A DNA stretch of 64,000 bases from CAZSNT01 sp964607765. GTDB taxonomy: Bacteria > Verrucomicrobiota > Lentisphaeria > Oligosphaerales > JABHEG01. The position numbers were made by a program, and so were the translations under genes. Location: positions 36,810 to 100,809 of the forward strand of contig CAZSNT010000009.1 of the NCBI GenBank assembly GCA_964607765.1, in the 5' to 3' direction. Of the stretch, positions 39,687 through 49,288 are shown piece after piece. The notes under the pieces were generated by a model. That model was not told the origin of the DNA and did not search any database. It saw only the letters and a program-made list of their open reading frames with translations. The stretch's first letter is position 1. The number at the start of each line of letters is the position of its first letter.

Positions 39687-40097
39687 CTACTCGCCCCGGA
39701 CGGCGGCCCGGAACGTGGCATAGTCGCGATAATAGTCTTCTTCATCGTAGAACAGCGATGCGAGCACGAGGCAGACGGCCCCCTCGGAGAAGTTCTCGAG
39801 CTCATGCCAGACCATGGTGGGGAAGATGATGCCCCGGGACGGCTGGTCCATTCTGTACCGGGCGTTGCGGTAGCCGTCGTCCAGAATGATATCGAAGCTG
39901 CCGGCCAGCGGCAGGATCAGCTCCTCGTGCAGCTTGTGCGCATGGCCGCCGCGCTTCTCGCCCGGCCGGATGTTGTAAAGGTAATAGACGCGCCGGATGT
40001 CAAACGGGATGTGGCGCCCCCCCTCGATGAAGGTCAGCGTGGCGCCGGGATCGGCCATTTTCGGCAAGTCCACGTATCGAACTTTGTCCAGTCCCAT
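39687..40097 (-). CDS. FdtA/WxcM-like sugar 3,4-ketoisomerase
   Basis: 136 residues with a cupin fold: YYLYNIRPGEKRGGHAHK, EELILPLAGSFDIILDDG, PTMVWHELENFSEGAVCLVLAS. It matches the FdtA/QdtA family, which converts dTDP-4-keto-6-deoxyglucose to the 3-keto isomer before transamination by the adjacent aminotransferase. CAGGAG precedes the ATG. No acetyltransferase (FdtC) is seen in the window. Confidence 0.9.
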   Translation of the reverse strand: MGLDKVRYVDLPKMADPGATLTFIEGGRHIPFDIRRVYYLYNIRPGEKRGGHAHKLHEELILPLAGSFDIILDDGYRNARYRMDQPSRGIIFPTMVWHELENFSEGAVCLVLASLFYDEEDYYRDYATFRAAVRGE

Positions 40098-40140
40098 GTG
40101 GCGAAACTCCTGTCTGTGAGAATTGCGGTCCCGCCGCTGC

Positions 40141-40887
40141 TCAGTCGCGGAACAGCCGTCCTTTGATCAGGCCGGCGCGAGAGAGCCGGTACTGCAGCGC
40201 CACGGAAAGGCAGCCGAGCCCGTAGGTCACGCTTCGGCGGAAGTTGATTGAGGAGGCTTCGGGGAAGTACTTGGTCGGGCAGCTGACTTCGGCGATGTCG
40301 TACCCGAACCACAGAATCTGGCCCAGCATCTGGTTGTCGAAGATGAAGTCATCGGAATTGCGGTCCAGCGGCAGCCGCTCCAGCAGCTCCCGCGAGAAGG
40401 CACGATAGCCGGTGTGATACTCCGAGAGCTTGGCGCCCGTCAGCAGGTTCTCTGCAAATGTCAGCGCCCGGTTCGAGATGTACTTCCAGATGGGCATGCC
40501 GGACTTGACCGCTTTGCCGCCGAGGATTCGGGAACCGAGCACGCAGGAGTAGAGACCGTTGCCGATCATCGAGGTCATGGCCGGGATGAGTTTCGGCGTG
40601 TACTGGTAGTCGGGGTGCACCATGATGACGATGTCAGCGCCTGCTTCGAGGGCCAGGCGATAGCAGGTCTTCTGGTTCGCGCCGTATCCCATGTTCTCGG
40701 GATGGACATGGACGATGGCGTCCTCCAGTTCCTTGGCCACCTCAAGCGTGTTGTCTTCGCTGGCGTCGTCCACGATAACGACCTGGTCGACATAGTCCTG
40801 CTCGACGACCTCGCGATACGTCATCACCAGGGTCTTCTCGGCATTGTAAGCCGGGAGGATGACCACGACCTTCTTATCCAGGTACAT
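40141..40887 (-). CDS. Family 2 glycosyltransferase (DPM1-like)
   Basis: 248 residues. VVVILPAYNAEKTL, VIVDDASEDNTLEVA, NMGYGANQKTCYRLA and MVHPDYQYTP mark a polyprenyl-phosphate sugar transferase-like GT2. SEYHTGYRAFSRELLERLP is typical of this subgroup. It lacks membrane helices. It lies 8 bp after the large membrane-protein gene. Confidence 0.9.
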   Translation of the reverse strand: MYLDKKVVVILPAYNAEKTLVMTYREVVEQDYVDQVVIVDDASEDNTLEVAKELEDAIVHVHPENMGYGANQKTCYRLALEAGADIVIMVHPDYQYTPKLIPAMTSMIGNGLYSCVLGSRILGGKAVKSGMPIWKYISNRALTFAENLLTGAKLSEYHTGYRAFSRELLERLPLDRNSDDFIFDNQMLGQILWFGYDIAEVSCPTKYFPEASSINFRRSVTYGLGCLSVALQYRLSRAGLIKGRLFRD

Positions 40888-40895
40888 TGCTCACC

Positions 40896-42668
40896 TTATC
40901 TTTCTTCTGGGCTCGGCCCTGTGCGGGCGTGCTTCCGGGAGTAGACCACGGTCTGGTACTTGTCCGTTGTTCCGCCAATGGGCTGATAGCCCCACTGTTC
41001 CGGGTGCGCCTCGAACTGCGGCATAAACTCACCGTGCTCCTGCCAGAACGCGGAGTTCCGCAGGTAGCTGTCGATCACCACGAAGTCGTAACCGGCTGTC
41101 CGGATCCGATCAACGTCCACGTCACCGACCGTTACGGCCCGGTACCGCAGCCCGAACGCGTAGGTACCGTATGCCAGCGGGTACAGCCCCGCAATCTGCG
41201 GGACGCTGCTCCGCGCCCCGGGCGCCCGGCGCATGGCACGCAGCACGTCCTGGTTGCCGGCGTGCCCGAGGAACAGCGGAAATGTAAACCACAGCCCGAG
41301 CACAGCAACGACCGCGACGGCCCGCCGAGGGGGAAGCGGCCGGAACAGACCCGAGATGCTCCAGCAGACGCCGAACAGAAGCAGCGGCGCGCACGTGATC
41401 CAGTAGCGTGGGTCCGGGATGTGCAGAAGCAGCGACACGGAAGCGGCCGAACAGAGTATGAGCAGGGCCATGGCCTGATGGTTGTGCAGCATGCGCACGG
41501 ACCAGGCGCGCAGGTCACGCAGGCAGTTCCCGGTCCCGAACCGGCCCCGCAACCGCAGGAACGCGCCCGCCGCGACAGCCAGCAGCACGACGATGATCTG
41601 GACAATCTCGCCCTTCTTGCCGAAGCGCGGCGGCATGAACAGGCAGCGGTGCCGCAGCAGCCCGGGCACGAGGATCACGGAGTTGATGCTGCCGTTGAGC
41701 AGAAGGTACTTGGCGACCTCTGTGGGGTTGTGTCTCACAGCGTCCAGAAAGCCGTCCGGATTGCCGAAGACATCATCGACTATCCTCGAGAACTCCACCA
41801 TGGTGGATATCTTCATGTCCGGGTTGAGCTTCGCCTGGAGGCTCGTGTAGCACTGGCTCAGGCCGAGCAGGAGGTACTTGTCCATGCTCCGCCTGTCTCC
41901 GGCGCCGGCCACAGCAGCAACCGAGGCAACGAGCAGCAGGGACAGCCCGATAGTCGGGAGCAAGCGCGCCGCGCGGCGTTCGGGCCTCTGCTCCTGAGTC
42001 CGTCCCTGCTTGGCTTTTCCCAGACAAATGAACAACGAAAACAAAATAATAAGAACAAGGGGAGCGTAATATTCCATCCGGCTTTGAGCGGCCCAGAAAA
42101 GCGATAGAATAAGAAAAAGCGATGTGTTAACTGTGTTTCTTCTCAGATAAAGGATCAGTGCCGGCATTACTATAGAAAGAGCGAAGAGATTTATATTACC
42201 GAACTGCGTCTGTGGAACATTGAGCCTGCAGCAGATCCAGAACAGGCATGTCAGCAGTCGGGCCTCGGGGCGGCACTCGGCACCGATCGTCCCGAGGACA
42301 AAGAACATGAGCAGCGAAGCGATGAGGGACGTGACGAACCTGGTGATGAGGTGGCAGTGCAGCGGATCGGCGGAGACGACGTTGAGCAAGAACATGTACC
42401 ACAGCCGATAGGGATCGGCCGGGATGCGCCGCGCTGCCATATCCGCGAGCGCCCTCTGAATATACCCGGCCTCGTCACCCAGCGGCACGCTGGCCTGCCA
42501 CAGGCCGACCGAGATCAGGCAGACGGCTGAGAGGATGACGGGGACGGCGATTCTGGGTCTGTCAATCACTGGCGATTGCTGTCGAGTCTGAACTTGCGAG
42601 CTCAAAGGAGCCTCTACTCTCAGACGAACTTTCAGTGCTGTGCCGGGCACGGGGCGCCATCCGGGCAC
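40896..42668 (-). CDS. Large multi-pass membrane protein, possible GT-C glycosyltransferase
   Basis: Up to 590 residues, about 10-12 membrane helices, with a C-terminal soluble domain (about 490-590, DRIRTAGYDFVVIDSYLRN). An acidic loop soon after the first helix (GDEAGYIQRALADM) resembles the catalytic loop of GT-C glycosyltransferases. The start is uncertain: the longest frame uses GTG at 42668, while TTG or GTG codons about 25-37 residues in are also possible. A patch at 42,020-42,200 is much more AT-rich. Function is inferred from context. Confidence 0.7.
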   Translation of the reverse strand: MPGWRPVPGTALKVRLRVEAPLSSQVQTRQQSPVIDRPRIAVPVILSAVCLISVGLWQASVPLGDEAGYIQRALADMAARRIPADPYRLWYMFLLNVVSADPLHCHLITRFVTSLIASLLMFFVLGTIGAECRPEARLLTCLFWICCRLNVPQTQFGNINLFALSIVMPALILYLRRNTVNTSLFLILSLFWAAQSRMEYYAPLVLIILFSLFICLGKAKQGRTQEQRPERRAARLLPTIGLSLLLVASVAAVAGAGDRRSMDKYLLLGLSQCYTSLQAKLNPDMKISTMVEFSRIVDDVFGNPDGFLDAVRHNPTEVAKYLLLNGSINSVILVPGLLRHRCLFMPPRFGKKGEIVQIIVVLLAVAAGAFLRLRGRFGTGNCLRDLRAWSVRMLHNHQAMALLILCSAASVSLLLHIPDPRYWITCAPLLLFGVCWSISGLFRPLPPRRAVAVVAVLGLWFTFPLFLGHAGNQDVLRAMRRAPGARSSVPQIAGLYPLAYGTYAFGLRYRAVTVGDVDVDRIRTAGYDFVVIDSYLRNSAFWQEHGEFMPQFEAHPEQWGYQPIGGTTDKYQTVVYSRKHARTGPSPEER

Positions 42669-42770
42669 GCTCCGCCCCGTCGATTATGCAGGCCGCAAGG
42701 GATCTGCACAGCCGCCGCACGCCGGGCGTTTGCCGGCATTCTCGCTTCACGGAAGGCGGGAGGTCCCAGC

Positions 42771-45224
42771 TCAGGGACGCAACTGTTCCTGGAAGACGAG
42801 TTTGTATACTTCCCGGTACTCGCTGACGAAGTGGGGTGTGATCCCTTTCTTGACGCGAGCGGGTATTTCCTCGAAGTCCTTTTGGTTCGCCGCCGGCAGG
42901 ATAATGTCCCGCACTTTGGAGCGCTTGGCGGCGATCACTTTCTCTTTGACTCCGCCCACGGGCAGCACACGCCCGGTCAAGGTGAGTTCTCCGGTCATCG
43001 CCAAGCGCGCGGGCGGCTTGCGCCCGAGTGCGAGGGAGATGAGTGCCGTGGCCATGGTGATACCGGCCGACGGCCCGTCTTTCTTGGTCGCTCCGGCGGG
43101 GACGTGCAGGTGGATGGTCTTGTCGTCGAAGTAGCCGGATGCGATATCGAACCGGCGTGCGTCTGCGGCGACGACGGAGTAGGCGATGTGGGAGGATTCC
43201 TGCATGACATCCCCCAGCTGGCCGGTCAGTTTGAACTCGCGTCGGCCGGGCACTGCAATGGCTTCCACATAAAGCGTCGACCCGCCGAGCGGCGTCCAGG
43301 CGAGGCCCATGACAACGCCGGCTTTGCGTCGTTTCATCAGCGGATCGTCGGTGAACACGGGTTGGCCGAGCAGCGTCTCGACGGCCGCGGGGTCGATGAC
43401 GGTCAGCACGTCGTCGCCACCCTCGGCACGGCGGGTTGCCACTTTACGCATGCAGCTGCCTATCGCTTTTTCCAGGGCCCGCACGCCGGCCTCGCGCGCA
43501 TGACCGTTGATCAGTGCGCGGATGGCGGAGTCTTTGAACCGCAGCTCGGCCCGGGTCAAGCCTGTGCGTTCGAGCAGTCGCGGAAGGAGGTGTCGTTTGG
43601 CAATGGCCAGTTTCTCCTCCAGGATGTAACCTGACAGACGAATTACTTCCATGCGATCGAGGAGCGGGCCCGGGATCGTGTCGGGAACGTTCGCGGTGGC
43701 GATGAAGAGGACTTTGGACAGGTCAAAGGGTACGTCCAGATAGTGATCGCGGAACGCGCGGTTCTGCTCCGGATCCAGCACCTCGAGCAGGGCGGAGGCG
43801 GGGTCGCCCCGGAAGGACGCGCCTACCTTGTCTATCTCGTCCAGCATGATGACCGGGTTGGCTGTACCCACGTTGCGGATGGCTTGCATCACTTTGCCGG
43901 GCAATGCGCCGATGTAGGTACGGCGATGCCCCTTTATCTCCGCCTCGTCGCGCATGCCGCCGAGGGAGAAGCGGAAGAACTTGCGGCCCAGCGCCTCCGC
44001 CACGCCGCGGCCGAGGGATGTCTTGCCCACGCCAGGCGGCCCGATGAGGCAGATGATCGAGCCTTCCACACTGCCTGTGAGTTTGGCAACGCCGATGAAC
44101 TCGAGGATCCGCGATTTAACGTCCTCCAGGCCGTGGTGGTCCCGATTCAGCACTCGCCGGGCTTTTGCGACGTCAAGCAAGTCTGTGGAGTACACGCCCC
44201 ACGGCAGGCTGGTGAGCCAGTCGAGGTAGTTGCGGGAGACGGCGAACTCCGGTGACTGCTCAGGCAACAGCTGCAGCTTGCCGATCTCGTCGTCAACGCG
44301 TGCCTGCGCCTCCTCGGGCAGGTCAAGCTGCTCGAGCCGCTTCCTGTGCTTCTGGATCTCCTCGGCCTTTTCATCCCGTTCCAGCCCCAGCTCCTGCTTG
44401 ATCGCCTTCATCTGTTCACGCAGGAAGAACTCGCGCTGCTGCTTACTGATCTTCTCCTCGATCTGGTGCGTGATCTTCTCTTTGAGCTGGTTGATGTCCA
44501 GCTCTTTGCGCATGAGGAAGAGCACCTTCTCCAGGCGTGTTCTCACGTCCAGGCATTCGAGGACATCCTGCAGTTCGTCACGGTTTGACGAGGTGGTCGT
44601 CACGGCGAAATCCGCGAGTCTGCCGGGATCGCCCCAGTCAGCCCGGGTAAGGAACAGCTTGATCTCCTCGGAGAAGAGCGGGTTGTGCTTGATCAGGTCG
44701 CGCATGGTATTGATGATGGCGAGGCAGAGCGCTTTGACGTCTTCATCCTCGGCGTGGATGTCTTCCAGGTAAGCGACCTGGGCCATGAGCTTCCCGTCGC
44801 GCTCGATGGCCTTGAGGATCTGGAATCGTTTCTGCGCCTGCAGCAGCGCCTGCAAAGCGCCTTCGTCCGATTCCTGCAGCTTCAGGATGCGGGCGGCCGT
44901 GCCGACACGGTAGAGCTGGCGTTGGATGACCGTGCCCTCTTCCTGTTCCGCGGCGGTCTTGGTCAGCACGATACCGAGGATGCGTTCCGGCACATCCGAC
45001 GCGACTGTCTGCACCACGTCCGCGTCCGGGCCGGGCCCGAACACGACGGGGAACATCAGGCCCGGGAATACGGGCTTGGTCTCCGCGGTCAGGAGGTAGA
45101 GCCGGTCGGGCAGCACCTGGGAGGCGAGGATAATCTCCTGTCCCTGCTCCTCCTGGTCCTCCTCCGAGGGGGGAGGCGACTGCACGATTTCGGGCGTTAT
45201 GAAATCCCCATCATCCTGAGCCAT
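42771..45224 (-). CDS. lon: ATP-dependent Lon protease
   Basis: 817 residues from the ATG at 45224 (GAGGAG upstream). It has an N-terminal substrate domain, the AAA+ module with GPPGVGKT (about 395) and VIMLDEIDK, and the protease domain KKDGPSAGITMA (Ser about 719) with GGVKEK (Lys about 760). It degrades misfolded and regulatory proteins. Confidence 0.97.
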   Translation of the reverse strand: MAQDDGDFITPEIVQSPPPSEEDQEEQGQEIILASQVLPDRLYLLTAETKPVFPGLMFPVVFGPGPDADVVQTVASDVPERILGIVLTKTAAEQEEGTVIQRQLYRVGTAARILKLQESDEGALQALLQAQKRFQILKAIERDGKLMAQVAYLEDIHAEDEDVKALCLAIINTMRDLIKHNPLFSEEIKLFLTRADWGDPGRLADFAVTTTSSNRDELQDVLECLDVRTRLEKVLFLMRKELDINQLKEKITHQIEEKISKQQREFFLREQMKAIKQELGLERDEKAEEIQKHRKRLEQLDLPEEAQARVDDEIGKLQLLPEQSPEFAVSRNYLDWLTSLPWGVYSTDLLDVAKARRVLNRDHHGLEDVKSRILEFIGVAKLTGSVEGSIICLIGPPGVGKTSLGRGVAEALGRKFFRFSLGGMRDEAEIKGHRRTYIGALPGKVMQAIRNVGTANPVIMLDEIDKVGASFRGDPASALLEVLDPEQNRAFRDHYLDVPFDLSKVLFIATANVPDTIPGPLLDRMEVIRLSGYILEEKLAIAKRHLLPRLLERTGLTRAELRFKDSAIRALINGHAREAGVRALEKAIGSCMRKVATRRAEGGDDVLTVIDPAAVETLLGQPVFTDDPLMKRRKAGVVMGLAWTPLGGSTLYVEAIAVPGRREFKLTGQLGDVMQESSHIAYSVVAADARRFDIASGYFDDKTIHLHVPAGATKKDGPSAGITMATALISLALGRKPPARLAMTGELTLTGRVLPVGGVKEKVIAAKRSKVRDIILPAANQKDFEEIPARVKKGITPHFVSEYREVYKLVFQEQLRP

Positions 45225-45282
45225 TTGTCCCGTCACTCCTCAGGCGTTCTGGCCCCTGTGCGTCACGGACGGCACAGTTCGT

Positions 45283-47418
45283 TCACGGGAGCTGCCACCG
45301 GATCGCGTCCGCCTGCAGGCTCCCCGCCTGAACCGCCTTGAGTTCCTCCTGCAGCTGATCAAGGAACTCCAGCAGCACACTCAGCGACTGCAGCGATGCG
45401 GGGACCACCCAGTCCGGCTTGTTGCCTTCAAGCGTGGTCATCGCCTGCAGCAGCTTCTCACGCGCGGCGGCGCAGTCCGCAGCGGCCTCGGCTGGGATCG
45501 CCGAAGCGCCGGCCGCGTCGTAGAGCGTCACGAGAAACGAGAAGCTCGCCGCCAACGCGCTGGTGCGCGCGGCCTCGCCGAGCAGACTCCGCACACAGTC
45601 ACGGTCATCGCCGGTCACGTCCTCTTCCTGCTCCAGAGCGACAAAAGCTGCGGCGGCCGTATCTGCCAAGGCAGCGGCTTCGGCCAGCTGTGTCGCGGCA
45701 TCTGCAGCGGGCAATGCGGCCAGCACCGCGAGAGCCTCGCCGGGGAAGGGCCTGGGGAACGGCGCGTCCGCTTTGCAGTACGTGTATCGGTAATGGTAGC
45801 AGTGTCCGAGCGCGGGGTAATCGGCGGCGGCTTTCTGCAGGGCGCCGAGGGCATCCTGGAAGGCAGCCGTGTTCTGTCCGAAACGGCCCAGGGCCCAATG
45901 TTGCAGCTGTTCCTCGCATGAGGCGACTGCGTCATAGTTCCAGGCATAACTGGCGAGAAGCGCTTCGTGATCGGCCCACGCCGGGTCATGCACGGAATAG
46001 GCCACGGCACCGGTGGCGTTCTCATCGTGCGCCATCGCCATCATCAGCTCAATGTTGCGCAGGCGCGTGCTGTAGCGCTCCCAGTTGAAGTAGCACGTCA
46101 TGGGCGCCACCCAGCCGTCTACGCCGAGTTCGTTGCCCAGCGCGACGCGGGTCTTGTCATTGACGGTGTCGTTGCTGTAGCACCACCAGTGCAGGATCAG
46201 CCTGTCCGCCAGCCCAGCGGCCTCGAGCTTGGCAGGCAGGGCGCTGTTGAGCGCGTCCATGTGCCGGGTCAGCTGGTCATTCCACACCACGACCTTGCCG
46301 ACGCCTTTCTGCGTGAGCATGCCGACGAGCCACACGATGTAGTCCTGCAGGCGCTCCTCATCGCTGGTCTTGCGACAGTCGGGGCACTGACACCACGGGT
46401 CGGCCGACTTGCCCGGGTCCTCAGGGTCTGCGAAGTCCGGCCACACCTCGTCCAGCTCCACGTGGAAGTAGGGAATGTCATCGGGGTAGTAGCGCTCGAC
46501 GATGCTGCCGTAAAAGGCCTCCAGGAACTCCCGGGTCTTGGGCTCTGAAAGGCAGTAGCCGACACCGACAGGGTTGTCGTCGCCGTCCTTGGCGGAGATC
46601 TCGGGCATCTGCCTCGGTATCATCGTGTTGTGGCCGAGGCTGTTGACGAATGGGATGATTGTCACGCCCTTCTCTTTACCGTAAGCGACGATGTCCCCGT
46701 AGAAGTCCTCTTCGAAGACGGCGGGCAGGTAAGGCTCGTCCATCCACTCCTTCTCGTCCGGCGAGTACCAGCGCAGCGTCTTCTCCGTCTGCAATTCGGG
46801 GTGGTCGGGGACGGGCACCATCAGGAACTCAGTGGGCTTGCCTTCGAACCGGCACTTGCCCCAGCACCCGTAGATTCCGACTCCGAGGCAATTCATTTTC
46901 AGCGCGGACAGCCGATCGATAACCAGGTACCAGTCGGAGAGGGCCATGCGGTCCGGCCCCCACTTGCTCTCCACGAAGATGCCTCGGGACGGCATGTCCG
47001 GCCAGTCGCGGATCAAGACGTTGGGGATTTCATGTCCGAGGGCATTGGCGCGGTAGATGCATCCCAGGGTCTGGGTTCCCCAGAGCGCGCCGGCCTGGGT
47101 CGCGGTGCGGATATAGACACGGTTGTCCCGGACCTCGAGTTCGTAGTACTCATCACGCGCCGCTTCCGGCACGTCAGAGACGTCCAGGTCAGCCATATCC
47201 CCGACCTTGGCCTCGATGATGAACTTCTTCTTGTTCGCGACCACCCGGATTCCGGCGCTGGTCAGGATTCCCCGCATCGCTTTGCGCTGCAGGGGCAGCA
47301 CGTCACTGGTTACCAGTCTGACATCTTCGGAGAGCTCGGCGGTGCCGCCGAGGAACGTGACGTTGCGGGGTGCAGGCAGCAGGCCCGGCAGGTTGAGGCA
47401 GTCGGTGCAGGCAGTCAT
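45283..47418 (-). CDS. GH20-like beta-N-acetylhexosaminidase
   Basis: 711 residues. A GH20b-like alpha/beta domain (about 15-125) is followed by a TIM barrel (about 135-480) beginning RDWPDMPSRGIFVE. The catalytic Asp-Glu pair is in FHVELDEVW (D323-E324), where classical enzymes read H-x-G-G-D-E, so this is a divergent member. A CQCPDC motif follows. The C-terminal ~200 residues are Ala-rich helices. There is no signal peptide, so it is probably cytoplasmic. AAGGAG lies upstream of the ATG. Confidence 0.8.
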   Translation of the reverse strand: MTACTDCLNLPGLLPAPRNVTFLGGTAELSEDVRLVTSDVLPLQRKAMRGILTSAGIRVVANKKKFIIEAKVGDMADLDVSDVPEAARDEYYELEVRDNRVYIRTATQAGALWGTQTLGCIYRANALGHEIPNVLIRDWPDMPSRGIFVESKWGPDRMALSDWYLVIDRLSALKMNCLGVGIYGCWGKCRFEGKPTEFLMVPVPDHPELQTEKTLRWYSPDEKEWMDEPYLPAVFEEDFYGDIVAYGKEKGVTIIPFVNSLGHNTMIPRQMPEISAKDGDDNPVGVGYCLSEPKTREFLEAFYGSIVERYYPDDIPYFHVELDEVWPDFADPEDPGKSADPWCQCPDCRKTSDEERLQDYIVWLVGMLTQKGVGKVVVWNDQLTRHMDALNSALPAKLEAAGLADRLILHWWCYSNDTVNDKTRVALGNELGVDGWVAPMTCYFNWERYSTRLRNIELMMAMAHDENATGAVAYSVHDPAWADHEALLASYAWNYDAVASCEEQLQHWALGRFGQNTAAFQDALGALQKAAADYPALGHCYHYRYTYCKADAPFPRPFPGEALAVLAALPAADAATQLAEAAALADTAAAAFVALEQEEDVTGDDRDCVRSLLGEAARTSALAASFSFLVTLYDAAGASAIPAEAAADCAAAREKLLQAMTTLEGNKPDWVVPASLQSLSVLLEFLDQLQEELKAVQAGSLQADAIRWQLP

Positions 47419-47762
47419 GGTCCAAATAGTCTCCTTGGGACGGCGTTGTTCGATGCGGCTAGAGCACTGTAGAAGCCGCCAAGTCAGCTGCCGTCCTGTT
47501 CAGCACGGCACATACCTTTCCAACGTTCGAACGTCAGCCATTGTTGGGGGCTGGGCGGTCCATCGCGGCTGCGCGGCTGGCCAGTGCAGCGCCGGCGAGA
47601 CTGCCAGGCAGCTCGCCGAACGTCTGCGTTTGTGGCAAGTCCCACCCGGTCTGCCACGCGGCACTACGCAGCCCCGACGGCATGCTCCGCGCCAGACAAT
47701 GGCAGGGGTACGACCCGTGCGGGGTAAGATATCTTAGCGCCTGAAGCGCAATTATCAACTGC
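47419..47762. other. Spacer with two perfect 12-bp palindromes
   Basis: No gene seen. ACGTTCGAACGT (47523-47534) and TAAGATATCTTA (47725-47736) are perfect palindromes. The first lies about 105 bp before the GH20-like ATG and could be an operator for it. The second is 12 nt before the AT-rich end of the spacer, close to the end of the rhamnulokinase gene. Confidence 0.4.
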
Positions 47763-49232
47763 TCAGCGGACTAAAGTCCGGAAGCGCTGGTAGCCGACTT
47801 CCCAGGCATCCTGGTCCTGCGGCTGATATTCGCCGGTCTCAATGGACGCGCGTACAATCGCCCGAGCCGCGTCCAGGTCCGGGATAGCGCCGACTGCCAT
47901 GGCCTGGCAGACGATGTTCCCCAGGGCGGTGGCTTCGCCCGGGCCCGTGATGACCGGCCGACCGATCGCGTTCGCCGTGAACTGGTTCAGTACCTTGTTC
48001 CGGCTGCCGCCGCCCACCAGGTGCAGGATCTCAATGGGCTGGCCGGTGATCTCCTCGATCTCGTCGAGCGTCTGACGATAGCGCAAGGCCAGGGACTCGA
48101 GCGCACAGCGCATGACCTGCCCCGGCGTGGTGGGCTCGGGCTGTCCCGTCCTGGCGCAATACGCTGCGATGCGTGAGGGCATGTCGCCCGGAGCCACGAA
48201 CATCTCGTCGTTCGGATCCACGATGGAGCGGAACGGCTCTTCAACGGCAGCCAGTTCATCCAGCGCGTCCCAGCCCTGATCGTTGCCCTGGCGCTTCCAC
48301 TCGGCGCGGCACTCCTGGATGAGCCAGAGCCCCATGATGTTCTTGAGGAACCGGATCTTGCCGTCGATCCCGCCCTCGTTGGTGTAATTGGCGGCCAGGG
48401 CGGCTTCCGTCATCAGCGGCTCGTCCAGCTCGACGCCGAGAAGGCTCCACGTGCCGCTGCTGAGGTAGGCCCAGGAGCGCCCGGCCTCGGCCGGCACGGC
48501 AGCCACGGCACAGGCCGTGTCGTGGCTCCCGGCCAGGATGACCGGAATGGGTGAGCAGTTGAGCTCCTCGCAGATGGTGTCGCGCAGCTGTCCGACGGTG
48601 GTGCACGGCGCGGCGATGGGCGGGAAAATGTGCCGCGGCAGACCCAGCGCATCGATGATATCCCAGGCCCAGTCGCCCGCGTCGGGGTCGTAGATTTGTC
48701 CGGTCGTGGCGATGGTGTACTCCGCGGAGACGTTGCCGGAGAACAGGTACGTGAAGGCGTTCGGCATCATCAGAAGGCGATCGGCGACCGGCAGCAGTGG
48801 ATCGTTGTCGCGTTCCATGGCAGCCAGCTGGAAGATGGTGTTGATGCTCATGAACTGAATGCCTGTACGCGCGTAGAAGCGCTCGCGGTCGACCTTGCCG
48901 AACGCGTAGTCCAGCACTGTGGCCGTGCGCGGGTCCCGGTAGTGGCGTGGGAAGCCGAGAAACGCCCCTGTGCTGTCCAACAACGCGAAATCCACGCCCC
49001 ACGTGTCCACTGCCATGCCGGACAGCTGCACACCGGTGGCCAGGGCTTTGCGCAGCCCTGTCTTCATCTCGGCAAACAAGCCCAGCAGGTTCCAGTACAG
49101 GCTGCCGTTGATGTCGACGGGTCCGTTCTCGAACCTGTGCACGTCCTCCAGCGTAATGACGCCGTCGTTCAGGCTGCCGATGATGGCTCTGCCGCTGGAT
49201 GCTCCCAGGTCGAATGCGAGGAAATGTTCCAT
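47763..49232 (-). CDS. rhaB: Rhamnulokinase
   Basis: 489 residues from the ATG at 49232 (AAGGAGG upstream); a longer frame adds 11 residues without a site. It is a FGGY-family kinase: FLAFDLGASSGRAIIGSL, VDTWGVDFALLD, LAGSHDTACAVAAVP, LSSGTWSLLGVE and HLVGGGSRNKVLNQ. It phosphorylates L-rhamnulose in rhamnose breakdown. No rhaA or rhaD is present in the window. Confidence 0.93.
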   Translation of the reverse strand: MEHFLAFDLGASSGRAIIGSLNDGVITLEDVHRFENGPVDINGSLYWNLLGLFAEMKTGLRKALATGVQLSGMAVDTWGVDFALLDSTGAFLGFPRHYRDPRTATVLDYAFGKVDRERFYARTGIQFMSINTIFQLAAMERDNDPLLPVADRLLMMPNAFTYLFSGNVSAEYTIATTGQIYDPDAGDWAWDIIDALGLPRHIFPPIAAPCTTVGQLRDTICEELNCSPIPVILAGSHDTACAVAAVPAEAGRSWAYLSSGTWSLLGVELDEPLMTEAALAANYTNEGGIDGKIRFLKNIMGLWLIQECRAEWKRQGNDQGWDALDELAAVEEPFRSIVDPNDEMFVAPGDMPSRIAAYCARTGQPEPTTPGQVMRCALESLALRYRQTLDEIEEITGQPIEILHLVGGGSRNKVLNQFTANAIGRPVITGPGEATALGNIVCQAMAVGAIPDLDAARAIVRASIETGEYQPQDQDAWEVGYQRFRTLVR

Positions 49233-49288
49233 GTTTGTCTGCCTCCTTACCGAGCGGCAGCACATCGCTGCCTCAAGTCGTCATTATC

